From: Azolla pinnata
Lineage: Eukaryota > Streptophyta > Polypodiopsida > Salviniales > Salviniaceae
Length of the DNA: 64,000 nt
Assembly: GCA_037176905.1 (NCBI GenBank)
Contig: JBBBWG010032641.1
Location: forward strand, 17,896-81,895
Reading direction: 5' to 3'
Of this stretch, positions 34,441-46,500 are shown one piece after another; within the stretch, counting starts at the first letter, position 1, and every line of letters starts with the position of its first letter. The notes beneath the pieces were generated by a model. That model ran no database searches. It was given only the letters and a program-made list of their open reading frames with translations, and was not told the origin of the DNA. The translations under genes and the position numbers were made by a program.

Positions 34441-36456
34441 ATGTCCTCCCAGAGGATATTGCCCACGGTTTCCGGCAAGTCTTCGATCCTGGTAACGCTG
34501 TCTGGGTGTGCCAGCAGTTTAGCTTTGATGGAAGGGAAGCTGATTCATGATGCGATCGTGAAGAATGCATACGAGAAGGACGCGGTCGTAAGCACATCAA
34601 TGCTCAACATGTATGGAAAATGCGGCAGCCCAAACGAGGCGAGGAATGTATTTGACAGGGTTCAAGCGAAGGATGTCATCTTGTGGAATGCCATGATCTC
34701 TGCTTATGCTCAAAGCGGCCTCGGGAACGAAGCCATAGCCATGTTTAGGCTATTGATCTGGCACGGAGAGACACCGAATGAAGCTACGTTCGTCGGCCTT
34801 CTCTCGGCATCTTCCTGCCGCGGCGTTTCTTCGCTGCAAGCCGTCACAGCGCATGTTTGCATCATCGAATGCGGATTGGGTTCAGCCTCGATTCTCGGGA
34901 ATGCTCTCGTTACCGCCTATGCTAGAAGCCGCGGTAGCTTGGATGTGGTCACGAAGGCGTTCGATGAGATGCGCGAGCGTAATGTGGTCTCTTGGAATGT
35001 TATCATATCGGCGTATGCCCAACACGGGCAGGGAATCGAGGCGCTGTTCCTCTTCATCCAAATGATGATGGAAGGCGTAATCCCGAATAAAGCCACATTC
35101 GTCGTTTATCTTTCTTCATGTACTGCGACGAGCAGCTCCTCGAGGGCAAGCTGCCTCAAGGAAGCGAAGATGGTTCACGCTCGGATTTTGAGCTCGGTTG
35201 GGGTGGACACAGTCTTGGGCAATTCTCTGGTTCATGTCTATGGAAGGTGCAAATGCTCGGGAGCTGCGTGGGATGTGTTCGATGCGATGCAAGAACAGAG
35301 CGTCGTCGCTCGGACGACGCTGCTCGCGACTTACGCTCAAGATGGGCAAGGCCGCAGGGCGTTGCAGATGTTCGAGCAGATGCATCAGGAAGGGCTAATG
35401 CCTGATAAGGTGGCTCTCATCAGTGCGCTCGATGCATGCGATCAAGAGAACACCGCCGATGGCGATCGGATGCACGTGAAGGCGAGTCTGTGCAGTTTCT
35501 TGGCCGATGCCGTGGTAGCAACGACGATCGTAAAGATGTATGGAAGATGCAACGACGTGGAGAAGGCAAAGGCAGTGTTCGAGGACATGGCGGAACGCGG
35601 CGAGATCGCATGGGCTACCATGCTAACTGCCCTCGCCCAAAATGGGCTAGACAAGGATGCGCTGATGCACTACAGGAATATGCAGCACGAAGGACTGGTG
35701 GCGGACAGCTTCGTGCTCGGAAGTCTTCTCGACGCTTGCGCGAGCCAAGCTTCTCTCGCAGACGGGATCCGGCTTCACTCGTCGAATATCGTCGAGAGCG
35801 TATACGAATCGGATGTGATCGTGGGAACTGCGCTTTTGAACCTGTACGGGAGATGCGGTTGCCTGTCGTATGCGCATCGGAGCTTCGATGCACTCGGGCG
35901 CAGGGATCTGGTGGCGTGGAACGCGTTGATCGCTTCGTATGCTCAACATGGGCATGCGATCGAAGCGCTGGAGCTGCTAATTCAGATGCAAAAGAGCTGC
36001 ATCGCTCCGAACTCGGTCACATTCGTCAGCGCTCTGTCGGCATGCAGTCACGCGGGGCTTGTTTCCGAAGGCTTCTCGTGCTTGTATTCCATGCATCGAA
36101 AGCACAGGATCGCGTACGCCGTGGAGCATTACGATTGCATCATCGATCTCCTCAGCCGAGCTGGCATGCTGAGCGAAGCCGAGGTCTTGGTTCGAAAGAT
36201 GCCTCTTCGGCCCACGGCTGCCTCGCTGATGCCCTTGTTGAGTGCTTGCAGATGCCAATCAGATATCGACAGGGCAAGCCGTGTCGCTGGTTCGATTTTC
36301 TCGAAGTTTCCTGAGAACGCTGGCTCGTATGTCGTGCTTGCAAACATCTATTCCACGGGCGATGATGACAGAAGCCTGGAGTCAGCCGACATCGCAGATG
36401 GGGAAAACGCTGTAGTAAGCTTGCTTCCTTGGGAGGGAAACGAATCACTGATCTGA
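34441..36456 (+). CDS. Intronless PLS-class PPR protein, truncated at the E domain
   Basis: Pentatricopeptide-repeat protein of 671 residues in a single exon. Five cycles of about 100 residues carry W-N/A-x-MI-SAYAQ-type signatures (WNAMISAYAQ, WNVIISAYAQ, TTLLATYAQ, ATMLTALAQ, WNALIASYAQ). The start resembles the usual first repeat region of PLS proteins (EGKLIHDAIVKN). The E motif begins normally (HYDCIIDLLSRAGMLSEAE, then NAGSYVVLANIYS) but the sequence then departs from the family and stops about 35 residues later. The E2/E+ and DYW parts are missing. A protein of this type would need a separate deaminase partner to edit RNA, or may act in other RNA processing. The final codons and the stop lie inside a 22-bp tandem array (36441-36570). 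The exon is markedly more GC-rich than its flanks. A possible GT donor (GTAAGC near 36414) could splice to an unseen exon. Confidence 0.85.
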   Translation: MSSQRILPTVSGKSSILVTLSGCASSLALMEGKLIHDAIVKNAYEKDAVVSTSMLNMYGKCGSPNEARNVFDRVQAKDVILWNAMISAYAQSGLGNEAIAMFRLLIWHGETPNEATFVGLLSASSCRGVSSLQAVTAHVCIIECGLGSASILGNALVTAYARSRGSLDVVTKAFDEMRERNVVSWNVIISAYAQHGQGIEALFLFIQMMMEGVIPNKATFVVYLSSCTATSSSSRASCLKEAKMVHARILSSVGVDTVLGNSLVHVYGRCKCSGAAWDVFDAMQEQSVVARTTLLATYAQDGQGRRALQMFEQMHQEGLMPDKVALISALDACDQENTADGDRMHVKASLCSFLADAVVATTIVKMYGRCNDVEKAKAVFEDMAERGEIAWATMLTALAQNGLDKDALMHYRNMQHEGLVADSFVLGSLLDACASQASLADGIRLHSSNIVESVYESDVIVGTALLNLYGRCGCLSYAHRSFDALGRRDLVAWNALIASYAQHGHAIEALELLIQMQKSCIAPNSVTFVSALSACSHAGLVSEGFSCLYSMHRKHRIAYAVEHYDCIIDLLSRAGMLSEAEVLVRKMPLRPTAASLMPLLSACRCQSDIDRASRVAGSIFSKFPENAGSYVVLANIYSTGDDDRSLESADIADGENAVVSLLPWEGNESLI

Positions 36457-36570
36457 TTTATACGAATCACTAATCTGGTTTATACGAATCACTAATCTGA
36501 TTTATACGAATCACTAATCTGGTTTATACGAATCGCTAATCTGGTTTATACGAATCACTAATCTGATATA
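36441..36570 (+). repeat. 22-bp tandem array, six copies
   Basis: The unit cgaatcactaatctggttta plus ta starts at 36441, 36463, 36485, 36507, 36529 and 36551, exactly every 22 bp. Copies alternate between ctggttta and ctgattta. The first copy overlaps the last codons of the PPR gene, and the stop codon TGA of that gene comes from the atctga variant. Confidence 0.95.
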
Positions 36571-36629
36571 CATACCGACGTATGGATTGGAGGGAGTACA
36601 AGATCAATCCTGTGCTATCAAACCATGTT

Positions 36630-37545
36630 CTAGCGCTGGAAATGTAAAGAGGCCATTGATTGATGGAACAGAGAAATAATGCTCATTTCAATGTTGGCAG
36701 CTTCAAAATTTTCGCACAACTCGGGAAAGGTCCTCCAAATGTGGAATGTGGTTTCCGGGAAATTTTCTCTATAGATTTGCCTTGTACTTTCTGCACGGCG
36801 AACGATTGCCTGCATGATAGCCAGTGAACCCCATTTGCTGTTGAAAGTAGGAGCATCGATTCCCCCTTCCAAATTGGAGACTATTTGAGTATATGCCTCT
36901 TTGAAAATCGGTGACGATGAGAGATTAATCAGAAGGAATCTTAGTTTTCCAGGATGATTGATACCCTTCAAGACCTACCTGATCAAGCTAAGAAATTTAC
37001 AGGATTGGCTGGGCGAGGATCGTGAATGAACCTTCCGTAACAGAGCAAATTGGCAACAGGGATTCAAATCTCAACAGTCTTCAAATGTATAGATGATATG
37101 CAACCACCTGATGGCCTAACAAAATTGTAGTATTCATTCATGCTGTGTATACGTGATTCCAACTTTTTCAATCCGAGTTTGCCAAGGTTTATACAGTAAT
37201 AAATGGTAATCGGATCAGAGTTAATTAACAGATGACATGCAAACAAAAAGACCGTATACTGATACATATTTAGCATATTGCTTTTCTTTGCAGATTTGAC
37301 TTACAAAAGCAACTAAGCCGTCTGATCTTCTGGTTGTCGATTTGTAATGTTATGACTTGACTGAAAATTGCGACAGATGAGCTATTTATTGAATGAATTA
37401 TACTGCCGATCCTTGACCCATGAAAACGTAAATCTTGATTTTCCCTGGTAAAAGTTTGTTTTACACAGCTCGAAGTCATCAGGAAAAATTTGTACATTAA
37501 GAACGGATTCGTTTCAGTTGTGTAGAAGATAAGAGTGATAGACAA
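36630..37545 (-). other. Possible exons of an unidentified gene
   Basis: Three minus-strand stretches look exon-like but I recognise no family. One (about 37300-37454) follows a CAG acceptor and ends at a strong GTAAGTC donor; it contains LRFHGSRIGSIIHSIN. A second (about 37080-37190) contains KKLESRIHSMNEYYNF. A third (36627-36966) follows a TAG acceptor and reads to a stop; it contains GKLRFLLINLSSSPIFKEAY and FHIWRTFPELCENFEAANIE, which is not low complexity. No start codon or consistent joining could be fixed, so this may be a small gene, a gene remnant or chance. Confidence 0.25.
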
Positions 37546-37587
37546 CTAATGCCTAACCCAAAAACTAGACCATACATGTGACATCTC

Positions 37588-40500
37588 TCAACTTGTTCGG
37601 TACAATCCCGCGATCCGAGGATCATTTTGTAACTTGTTCTCAAGCTCAACATATCTGCAAACATTGGAAGGAAATGTATCAGATATTCATCCTGAAAGGG
37701 GAAAGGTGTCAGATAACATGCTTAAATTGTACGTGATAGAAGCTCGAGAAGCTTCAGATAGCTACTTTGTTATCAAGACCAAAAGTGCAAAGAGGAACAG
37801 ATAGTTACTTCTTCATTGCTTCCTCCTCATGTAGCTTCGCCCGGAGCTCGAGAATTCGGATTCTGAAGAGTGCATTTTCGCAGTCTTGATTGTAAGTTTC
37901 TTCATCTTCCACTGTCATTTGCTCCCTGTCTCTCTCAAAGTTGGTTCTCCTCTTGGCTAGAGCAGAGGTCTCTTCATCGTAGCGAGACTGGTGACAATTG
38001 ATGAAGAAACTTGGTAAACCTCAAGCAGTTTTGCACAAATAGAAAAACCATATCATAAAAGAAGTTCATGGAATCAATTTTGAAATACCTGAATGATGGT
38101 TGCACGGTTAATCAAGCGTTCCTTCAGGGCCCCCAAGCATTTGTCTCTAACATCCAACATCTGCTCTCTTGTGAGCTTTTGTCTTGGTCTCACACCAGAT
38201 GGTAGGAAAGCTGATAAGTAATCAGTTTCAAGCTGTAGAACAGGAAGAAAGCTGAGTCATGTTCCAGTGTAAAAGCTGCAACGAAATACTGTTAAGTTGA
38301 GACGTTTCCTCATGGCATATTACAAAGCTCGTGAACTACCAGTACACACTGTATAGTAGCTCATTATTTTGGTGCAAATTCAGACACAAAACAGATGATC
38401 TAATACTGTTACATGGAAATGAATGCATGGTAAGTACCTTAATTGTATCTTCTCCTTCTTGGAAGAGATCATCTTGCTTGACGCATGCTACGTCTATGTA
38501 AGGGGTTACAAGAACAACATTTTGCTCCTCTTTCAATCTTTGTTGTAAAATTTCTTCGGTCTCACGTTCGATGTCCCGAATAGATTTGATTGCTTCCCGT
38601 TCAGCTGATAAGAGGGTGTTATACTCATCCAATTTATCGAAGTTTGTCATCGCTGGACTAAATGGATCGACCTGAAAATGAAAATCAACAAGTTTTTAGG
38701 TAAAGGAAATATATACACAAATATAAACAGTCTCAGAGCCAACCACATCATTTATGCACAATTAATTGATAAGGAAATCTGGCACTGCTCATACTAAAGC
38801 TACCAATCAGTATTTATGTTATTGATTACAGAACATATAGCTGTCCACTCAATGGCTAACTACTGTGGAATTCCAACTGGGTCAGAAGTTGAGCACAATA
38901 AAAGAGGTGCAATTAAACAAAAGTCACAGAAGAACAGCCTTGCAAAGTAAAAGTATGATGGAAATCATCTAGTAATCGGTTAATCTGATGGTCGTGTACT
39001 CAGATAGATAATTTACAAGGAAAATATTCGGTCATCGATTAAGGCCCAGTAAAATCTTGATAAGACAATCTGATAAAAAGGCTACCTTCACTGCCCATTT
39101 ATGATAAAAAGGGACTGATGGGAATTTGAATTTAATCTCCCCTTTTATGTCATCTAAAAATATATAGTAGCCCATTTGGTATAGATGTGATGCATTCATA
39201 TTTTGATGCTCAACGCAGTAATTGCTACGAAGCATGTGAATTCGATGCAAGAAGTAATCTCTACCACACCTGCATGACAAGCAATGATCCATCCTTTTTG
39301 TACATTCGAGAATTCTGGGTTATGTGTCTTCCTGTGTGATGATAATCAACCCTTATCTGATCAGAGCTTATCTTGAAAACGTATTTCGCCACATTGTCTT
39401 TTGGATGTGAATCATTTCTTTGCTCATACCTATTTCAAGAAGTATCCAATGAGAAGGTATCCTTCATTCTGTCAAACAAGCAGGAAATTCTCTAGTTTTA
39501 ACAAGACCTACTTTAAGCTGATCTTGATGATAGGCAGAAGCTTTTCAGCTATAATTCTTCTCTTAGGAACCGGTAGGATCTTTTTGTCTTCCTGCTTATC
39601 TGATGAAGCAGTCGACGGTTTGTTCCTGTTGCTGGGGCTGAGCACCAGAATGGTAATATTAAGAATAAAAAATTTACATAAAATGTAAAAAATACCGATA
39701 TCTTTGGCAATCTTATTAATGTATGAGTACTCGACGATCTTGACCTTGTGTTTCCAATATCCCCTAACCCCCTCTTCTTTTCAGAAAGGTCAGTTTGTAT
39801 GAGAAGCCAATTTCTTGGAATCCGTGCTAAGGAACATCAACTATTTGATCCATTCCACTTTCAAATGAGACTGAAACCCTAAACAATGCTTGGAGACGAT
39901 CTAGATTTAACAGAAAAAGGAATAAAGATGATGAAATTTCTCCTAAGCTCGAAAAGTGCCTATTTTTCTCACTGCAGTCATCTCAATCAAAACCCCCTAC
40001 ATCTCCCAAAGCATTCTACCACTCAGTCAGCATGTTTCAGCTTCTAGATAAGGTATCGACCAAAGCATTCTACCACTCAGTCAGCATGTTTCAGCTTCTA
40101 GATAAGGTATCAACCAAAGCATTCTACAACTCAGTCAGCATGTTCCATCTTCTAGATTAGATTAAGAGAGCTCCATCATAGTCAGGTCCACAACTAAGGT
40201 ACTATACAAAGCGAGAGTAATAATTTTGAAAGGCAAAGAATCAGAGAAATAGCATTGGAAAAGGTAGTGATATACCTTCCTTGCCAGCGAGACATCACCC
40301 GTGAACGAGACCTGCTTCTCAGGCTTTCAACAGACATTCTTCCAGCCCTACTGCTTCCATCTAACCGGACACTTCCTGGCCTGGACACACTTCCTTTTGT
40401 AGAGCCATCACCACGGATACCAGAACCACTCTCTAATTGCCTCTCATTTAGGGTCTTTGGATTCTGTTCTTCCATGGTTGGTGGCCTTGGCTGTCCATAG

Positions 40501-43500
40501 CAAGCACATCGGTATACTAGACAATCTTCTTGGTTGAAGAACCTTTCCACTACCTTCTTTCCAATAACCTGCAAAAGCAGAAAACTGCAAATGAGAAACG
40601 TAATTCTGGAGTTGATTTTGCATTTGCTTCTTCAAGAAACGAAAGTATATAAAAGTATATCTTACTTCCTCCCGGCTGATGAGTCCATCATTTCTACGAT
40701 TTACATAAAACAAGAATTTGCGGCTCTCCCCATCAATTATCTCTGTTTCTTTTAATGCAAAACTCGCACCAGCATCAAAGAAATCATGGACCTGCTTCAT
40801 TTCTGGTGTTACCAAAGTTTCTTGCCATATAAGTTGTAAGCTACTCATTAATTTGGAGAAACAGAATGCCAGGGGAAGAACAATTGTAGCTTTAATTTGT
40901 TCTCTTGATGGTGAAATCAGATTCAATTATCACTATGGCTCTGTTTTTACTAACGTTTTAGGATTATGTTTGATTAACAATTTGAACCTTGTTTAATTTT
41001 GGGATGAAAATGCGTTTCCGAAGAGCATCCTTCCGACGTTGAAAAAAGTCATGGATTTCTGATACATCAGTTCTCTCATCATCTTCATACAAAATTATAC
41101 GTTCAATCAAGCCATCCCATCTCACAAAGTCTCCATAGAAAGAGTAAAGTTCATATGAACATCGGTGGTAGTATGTTCTTTTCACACCTTTTGGACACCT
41201 AGGTTAGAACAGTGCCAGAAATCCATGAAAAGCTTTCTGTGAAGTTCAAGGTATTGGAAAACAAGACTGGAAATGAAAGGAAAAGTTAATGCAAGAAACT
41301 AATTGTCAAGTTAATAGCATAATAAGTTGAAACGTCACTCTTGGGTAACAAACATAAAAGAACTCAAGGAAATTTTCAGCTTTTTAAGTTGTCATGTAGA
41401 ACCAAGTCCCTATTTTTTAACTACCTCGACTGTATAATCAAATGATCATTGCATGCACCTTGCATGCAATTTTCATTATTCTTGTGAGTGTTCACAGACT
41501 ATGTCTTCTCTGAAGCAAGAGAAAACGAGTATCAACTGCTAGCAACTAAGAGAAAAAAATGAAGAACAATGTACTTAACCTCTCCAAATGTCCGGAAAGG
41601 TCTAATCAGTCTGACAGAGAGTCACACTATTTTAATCAATCACCACAATACAGAATATGCCATTCCAGCTTAGCCTTTTAGACTACATGGTTTGAAATGT
41701 AACCAACAATCAGGTTCAGATCCTGGGGTTGAATTCAGATTGGTCTAAAATTATCCATATGATGTGATCTACCAAGTCCATGACCCCTAAACCCTACATC
41801 CTGAAACTGTGGTGAATATTTGGCTTCTGAATCCAATTTCGCAAGAATATTGTTATACATCAACGGCTGTGTCACTAGTAATATTTTTCACAAGTTCTTT
41901 ACATGCATGTAACATTTAGGGCAGATCTCATGCCAAGGATTCATCTCCTTATCTGTTGCTTTACTTAAGTGTGCAACTCTGTCTACAGAATAATAGCTTT
42001 TGTTTCTACTGGGACCACGACTGACAGGGAAAGGTACTCAGGTTGCTTGTTAAGGACTACTTAAATTCACTGATAAATTAGAAAATTTGTGACCACTTCC
42101 ATATTTATACCAGACTTGCCATGTTGATATTGTAACATGCAGGATAGCCTCTGATGTAATAGAGAACTACTCTTAGCTTTGATTCTTGTACAATACGTTT
42201 CTACGATATATTAAACATGCCATTCAAATCGAACAAAAACTTGTTTATGTTGAAGAAAATATTTAAAGAACACTCACCTTGTTACATAAGCTTCAATAGG
42301 GATCATTAATGGAGGAACCCATGAAGGTGGAAGGAGCCAGTGATACGGTTTCAGAAACCCATTTTTTGTTACATCTCCATGGTTATCTATTCCGTCCTTG
42401 GAAACTAGGGTTCCTGCTTTGCCATTTGATTTTCCTCCTAGAGCTTCAATATTTGAACTAAGAACACCGCTTTCTGTCTGCATTCCTCCACTTAAGAAGA
42501 AATCCAAAACCCTTTCCCATTTTTTGGTATCTCCCAATTCCCAAGACATACTATCTAAGCCCAATCTGCCCGGATTTGGTTGCATGTTGATGAAAATGTT
42601 GTGCTGATTCCAAATGTATTCAACAGCTTGATAAGGAGAACCATGTAGTCCATAACAATGTCCAGTACTAGGCTCGACGAAAAAGCTTTCAGGTACATCT
42701 CTTTTATTTGACGTTACTAAAACCCAACAATGTAGGCGTTTCGTATCCAGGTCATCTAGATGTGCCGTTTCAATGATGTTTATTCCTGGCGTTGTATCAA
42801 CAACATTTTGTTCACGTTGGGCACAACTTGGATCTTCTATACCTTTTTGTCTTATTCGCTCCTCATCAAGGATCTCATTACTGACTTTTTCATTGCAATA
42901 TGTGAACAAGTTGTCTTCCTCTTCATTCTGACCCACTTGTACACCATGTTCATATAACCCCCTGAAATCTTGAATGAAATTCCGTACAACTGTACTTCTA
43001 TCTTCCTTATGCATGTTTAGAAACTGCTCATTAATTATGGGATCGGATGCTTGGACATAATCAGTTTCAATATTCACCTGGATAATACGGAGAAAGACTC
43101 ATCATATAAGGAAAGTATTGAACACGAAACACTACCATTTGTGTGACTGACATCCTAGGAAAATTAGATTATAAGAATATTAATTATTATACCATATACT
43201 AACCTTGTCTGTCTTCTGTGGAGGATGGAGATTCTCCATCTCATGACACGGCTCATTCTTCTTAGCCTGAAGATATGGACAGGTGGTATGTTCCTGCCAA
43301 TGAAAATTGAAAATGGGGTATTAACAATACCATTAAGAAGGATATATGCTACAAGAGGATAGAAAAACATATAGCGACAACAATCTTATGTAGGCAAAGA
43401 GATTCTATAAACAAATCAAAGGACATGAACAAAAATCTATGTCACATTTTCTCTTCAACATATCAGCTGTTGCGGAGCATATAAATATGAAAATTTTCAA

Positions 43501-46500
43501 GAAATTAATATTTCTTGGTCAGATTGTCAACCCCGTATAAAACTTCTCAGGAAGTTTTGCACGGTGCTAAAAGCTGATGGATAGAGAGTAGTTTGCCAGC
43601 TCTCAGTAGTTTACCATTGCAAGGGATTCTAAATGAATTCAGAAAACACGTAAAAAATAATAACAGGTAGAGATCTTGTTTATTTGTGCCTTTATAAAGC
43701 ATAATGGCCTTGTATATTTGTGCCTTTACAAATCATATGTTACAAGTTACATATTTCAGAATAATAGGACATAAAACCTGATTGTTTGTTGTGATATGGA
43801 GTGGGGCGTATCCAACGACACAAAATGCTTCATACCCTGCTCCTGAGAGAAATGAGGTCAAAACTACTGCGAAGTCAAAGCAATCTGCTTTCCTCCACTG
43901 CATCCAATAGAAAAAAAGAAATTTATTAATAGTGTCTAAATGTAATAGAACATAGACCAATTATATCATTCCAATGACTGAGAATGTAGAATATTACATA
44001 GATATTGTTGTGGAAACACATTCATGTATTGTAACAATAATGTTAGTTTAGCATTGCATCCATTTACATTTATTCTGAAACACAGTTGCAATTAATGATA
44101 CAATTTACCCTGCAGAATCTTACAAACGTCAGATCAAGACAAAACAATACATGCGAAATACATTGTCGATTAACGTTTTGTCATTCAAAATTCAAGCAAA
44201 TAACAGAATGTCAAACTTTTTATAAGAAGCAGCCATTGATAGATCTTCTCTTACATTTAGAATTGACATCGGTGATGGCAGGTAAGACGGAAACATCACA
44301 GGGTTCTCCAAGGGCTCGTAAGTAATAAAGTTAGCCAAAAACGATGCACATGATTCCCACTGGAAGAACTCGACGTAATCGGAATGTGAAGGTCGGATTG
44401 TAGTACAGATACACTTTTCAATGCCACATTCATTTAACGGAGCAAACATAAACGGTCTCCTTTCTGGAAATTTTTGCATAAACTGCAGACAATCCAACAG
44501 TTAAGCTTCATTGAAAATTTTTGCCTTTCCAGTATACGCGAAATTTTTTAAATCAAAATGCAATATATATGTATTGATTGACATGCATACTATAAATATT
44601 TTGAATTTCCATTTTTCTAAGAATTGAAATTCTTCAGTTCAAAGTTAGTGAATACTCTTCTTTGATAATCCTTTATATACGCCAGAAGATGAGACTCTTT
44701 ATCAGATGATATACGGAATGATTTAGGTAGTTGCAGCATCTGCAAAGCTGTCTTCAAGAAGTTACTTTGTAATCTTGAAATGAGCTATAACTCAATAGTA
44801 TTCTTACAACAATATTACAATATATTAGGAAATCAGACCTGTGTTTGCCTTAAAAACAGAACTCTTGCAGTTTTGTTTTCCAGTGGTCTGTCAGATTTGA
44901 TGTCGTCAACCTTCAAAATTTTCAGACAGTTGTTAGATGCATGAATGAAACCAGATTTGTTTTATTTGTCCGTAACACACGTAAACTGAAATTATGTTGT
45001 CCATGCATAGTGTAACGATTTCATGTAATATCAGTATCATGTGCCATACCCTTCCCAACAGGAAATCTATGAGATATTGTACTAAAATCTTGTTTCCTCT
45101 TCATAAAATACAGTAAACTTGAAAGCATGTTGTGCTTATAATTCCACCACCTCCCACATTCTACCATTCTTTATTTCTGACAGATGAAATGGTCCTGAAC
45201 TACCCTGTCACAATGCGGTATGCATGAGATAGATGTATCTCCAGGTAAGAAGACGTGATAATGAACCCATCTTGTGACATGTCCAGGAAGAAGATCTTAT
45301 ATAGTGTTCATCTTCCTGCCATACAGATAGTGTGGGGCTAATCCATGTCCTTTCATTATTTAATATGATGATATTGGTCCAGATTACTCTAATCTTTCCC
45401 AGTTTGGTCATCTCTAAGTGTTGGTAAAGTAGTTGTACTCAAGTATCTCCGTGTTCAGCAAGCTGTCTTGAAAAGTGCCAGCCAAGAATATCTTTGCTTG
45501 GAGAATCCCCACATACAGTCGCTAATTGGAGTAATGCCTCGGTCATTAATTGGACTGCTCTCAGCTCTTCCCATAGTATCTTACAGGGCACCAATTCTTT
45601 GCTCCTTACTATGCAAACTATCCATCCAATTATGTGCACAACTTAATTTGTGGCTCCTGGGATTTAGAAATGAGAAGTAATCTAAAAATAACAGTGTTTT
45701 ACACAATATAGTAGAACGAAAATGGAGAGCTAAATAAATTTGAGGCAACCTTTGGGGGCAAAGCATCAAAAATAGCTTCCAGATAATAATCCCAGGACAC
45801 CCCTTCCATGTTGGCTGTTTCTTCAATAGAAGATGTTGCAAGTAAATGCTGGGTGCCCTCTAGGAGAACGATGATCTTGTCATCACAATAGCAAAACCTA
45901 GCAATAAATACCCATATAATCAGAACCGCAGCATTATAGAAAAAAGATATGTTGAAAGGAACCCCCACACAGTAAATTCTCATTTATAAAAGCAACTATT
46001 TAAGATGATGAAATTTCTCAAAAGTAAAGAATATAATTACACATTGGTCTGGCACGGGGTGATTCCCAATTCCAACTCCGTCCATGTATTGTTCCCTGTT
46101 AGCAAGAGAGAGTATTTTTCTTATTATAATCATTCTTTAATTACTCTTGGGGGATGACAAACTCAAATAAGTGTGACTAGAAACTAAAAATAAATATACC
46201 AAACAAACCTATTACTGATACTCAAGGTTATCGATTCATAAAGCCTAAAAATTTAGCCTTCAAATGATTTTCAGAAAGGGAAGAATGGAGAGATCCCCAA
46301 CGCAAGAAAATCATCTTCAATGGCAAGACAATACATATTTAATGTTTTGAATCTCTTCAGTCAAAAGTCTTCTTCAATGAGTTTAACAAAGAAACTCTCT
46401 TATATGTAAATTTGGTTAACCAAGAAACAAGATTTTAGACTCACTGAGATGAGCTGCATCCTTCACTTGAACACTTGAAATGTTGAAATTTGTACTGAAA

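Noticed and set aside
36441-36570. Evenly spaced short repeats as a CRISPR array
   Set aside because: The units abut with no unique spacers, and the genome is eukaryotic.
39032-39292. Open frame with CGRDYFLHRIHML as a DRC7 exon
   Set aside because: The alternative frame across 39270-39429 matches DRC7 and ends at a GT donor (CAG|GTGTGG), after which exon 27 at 38671 joins in frame. The open frame is therefore intronic.
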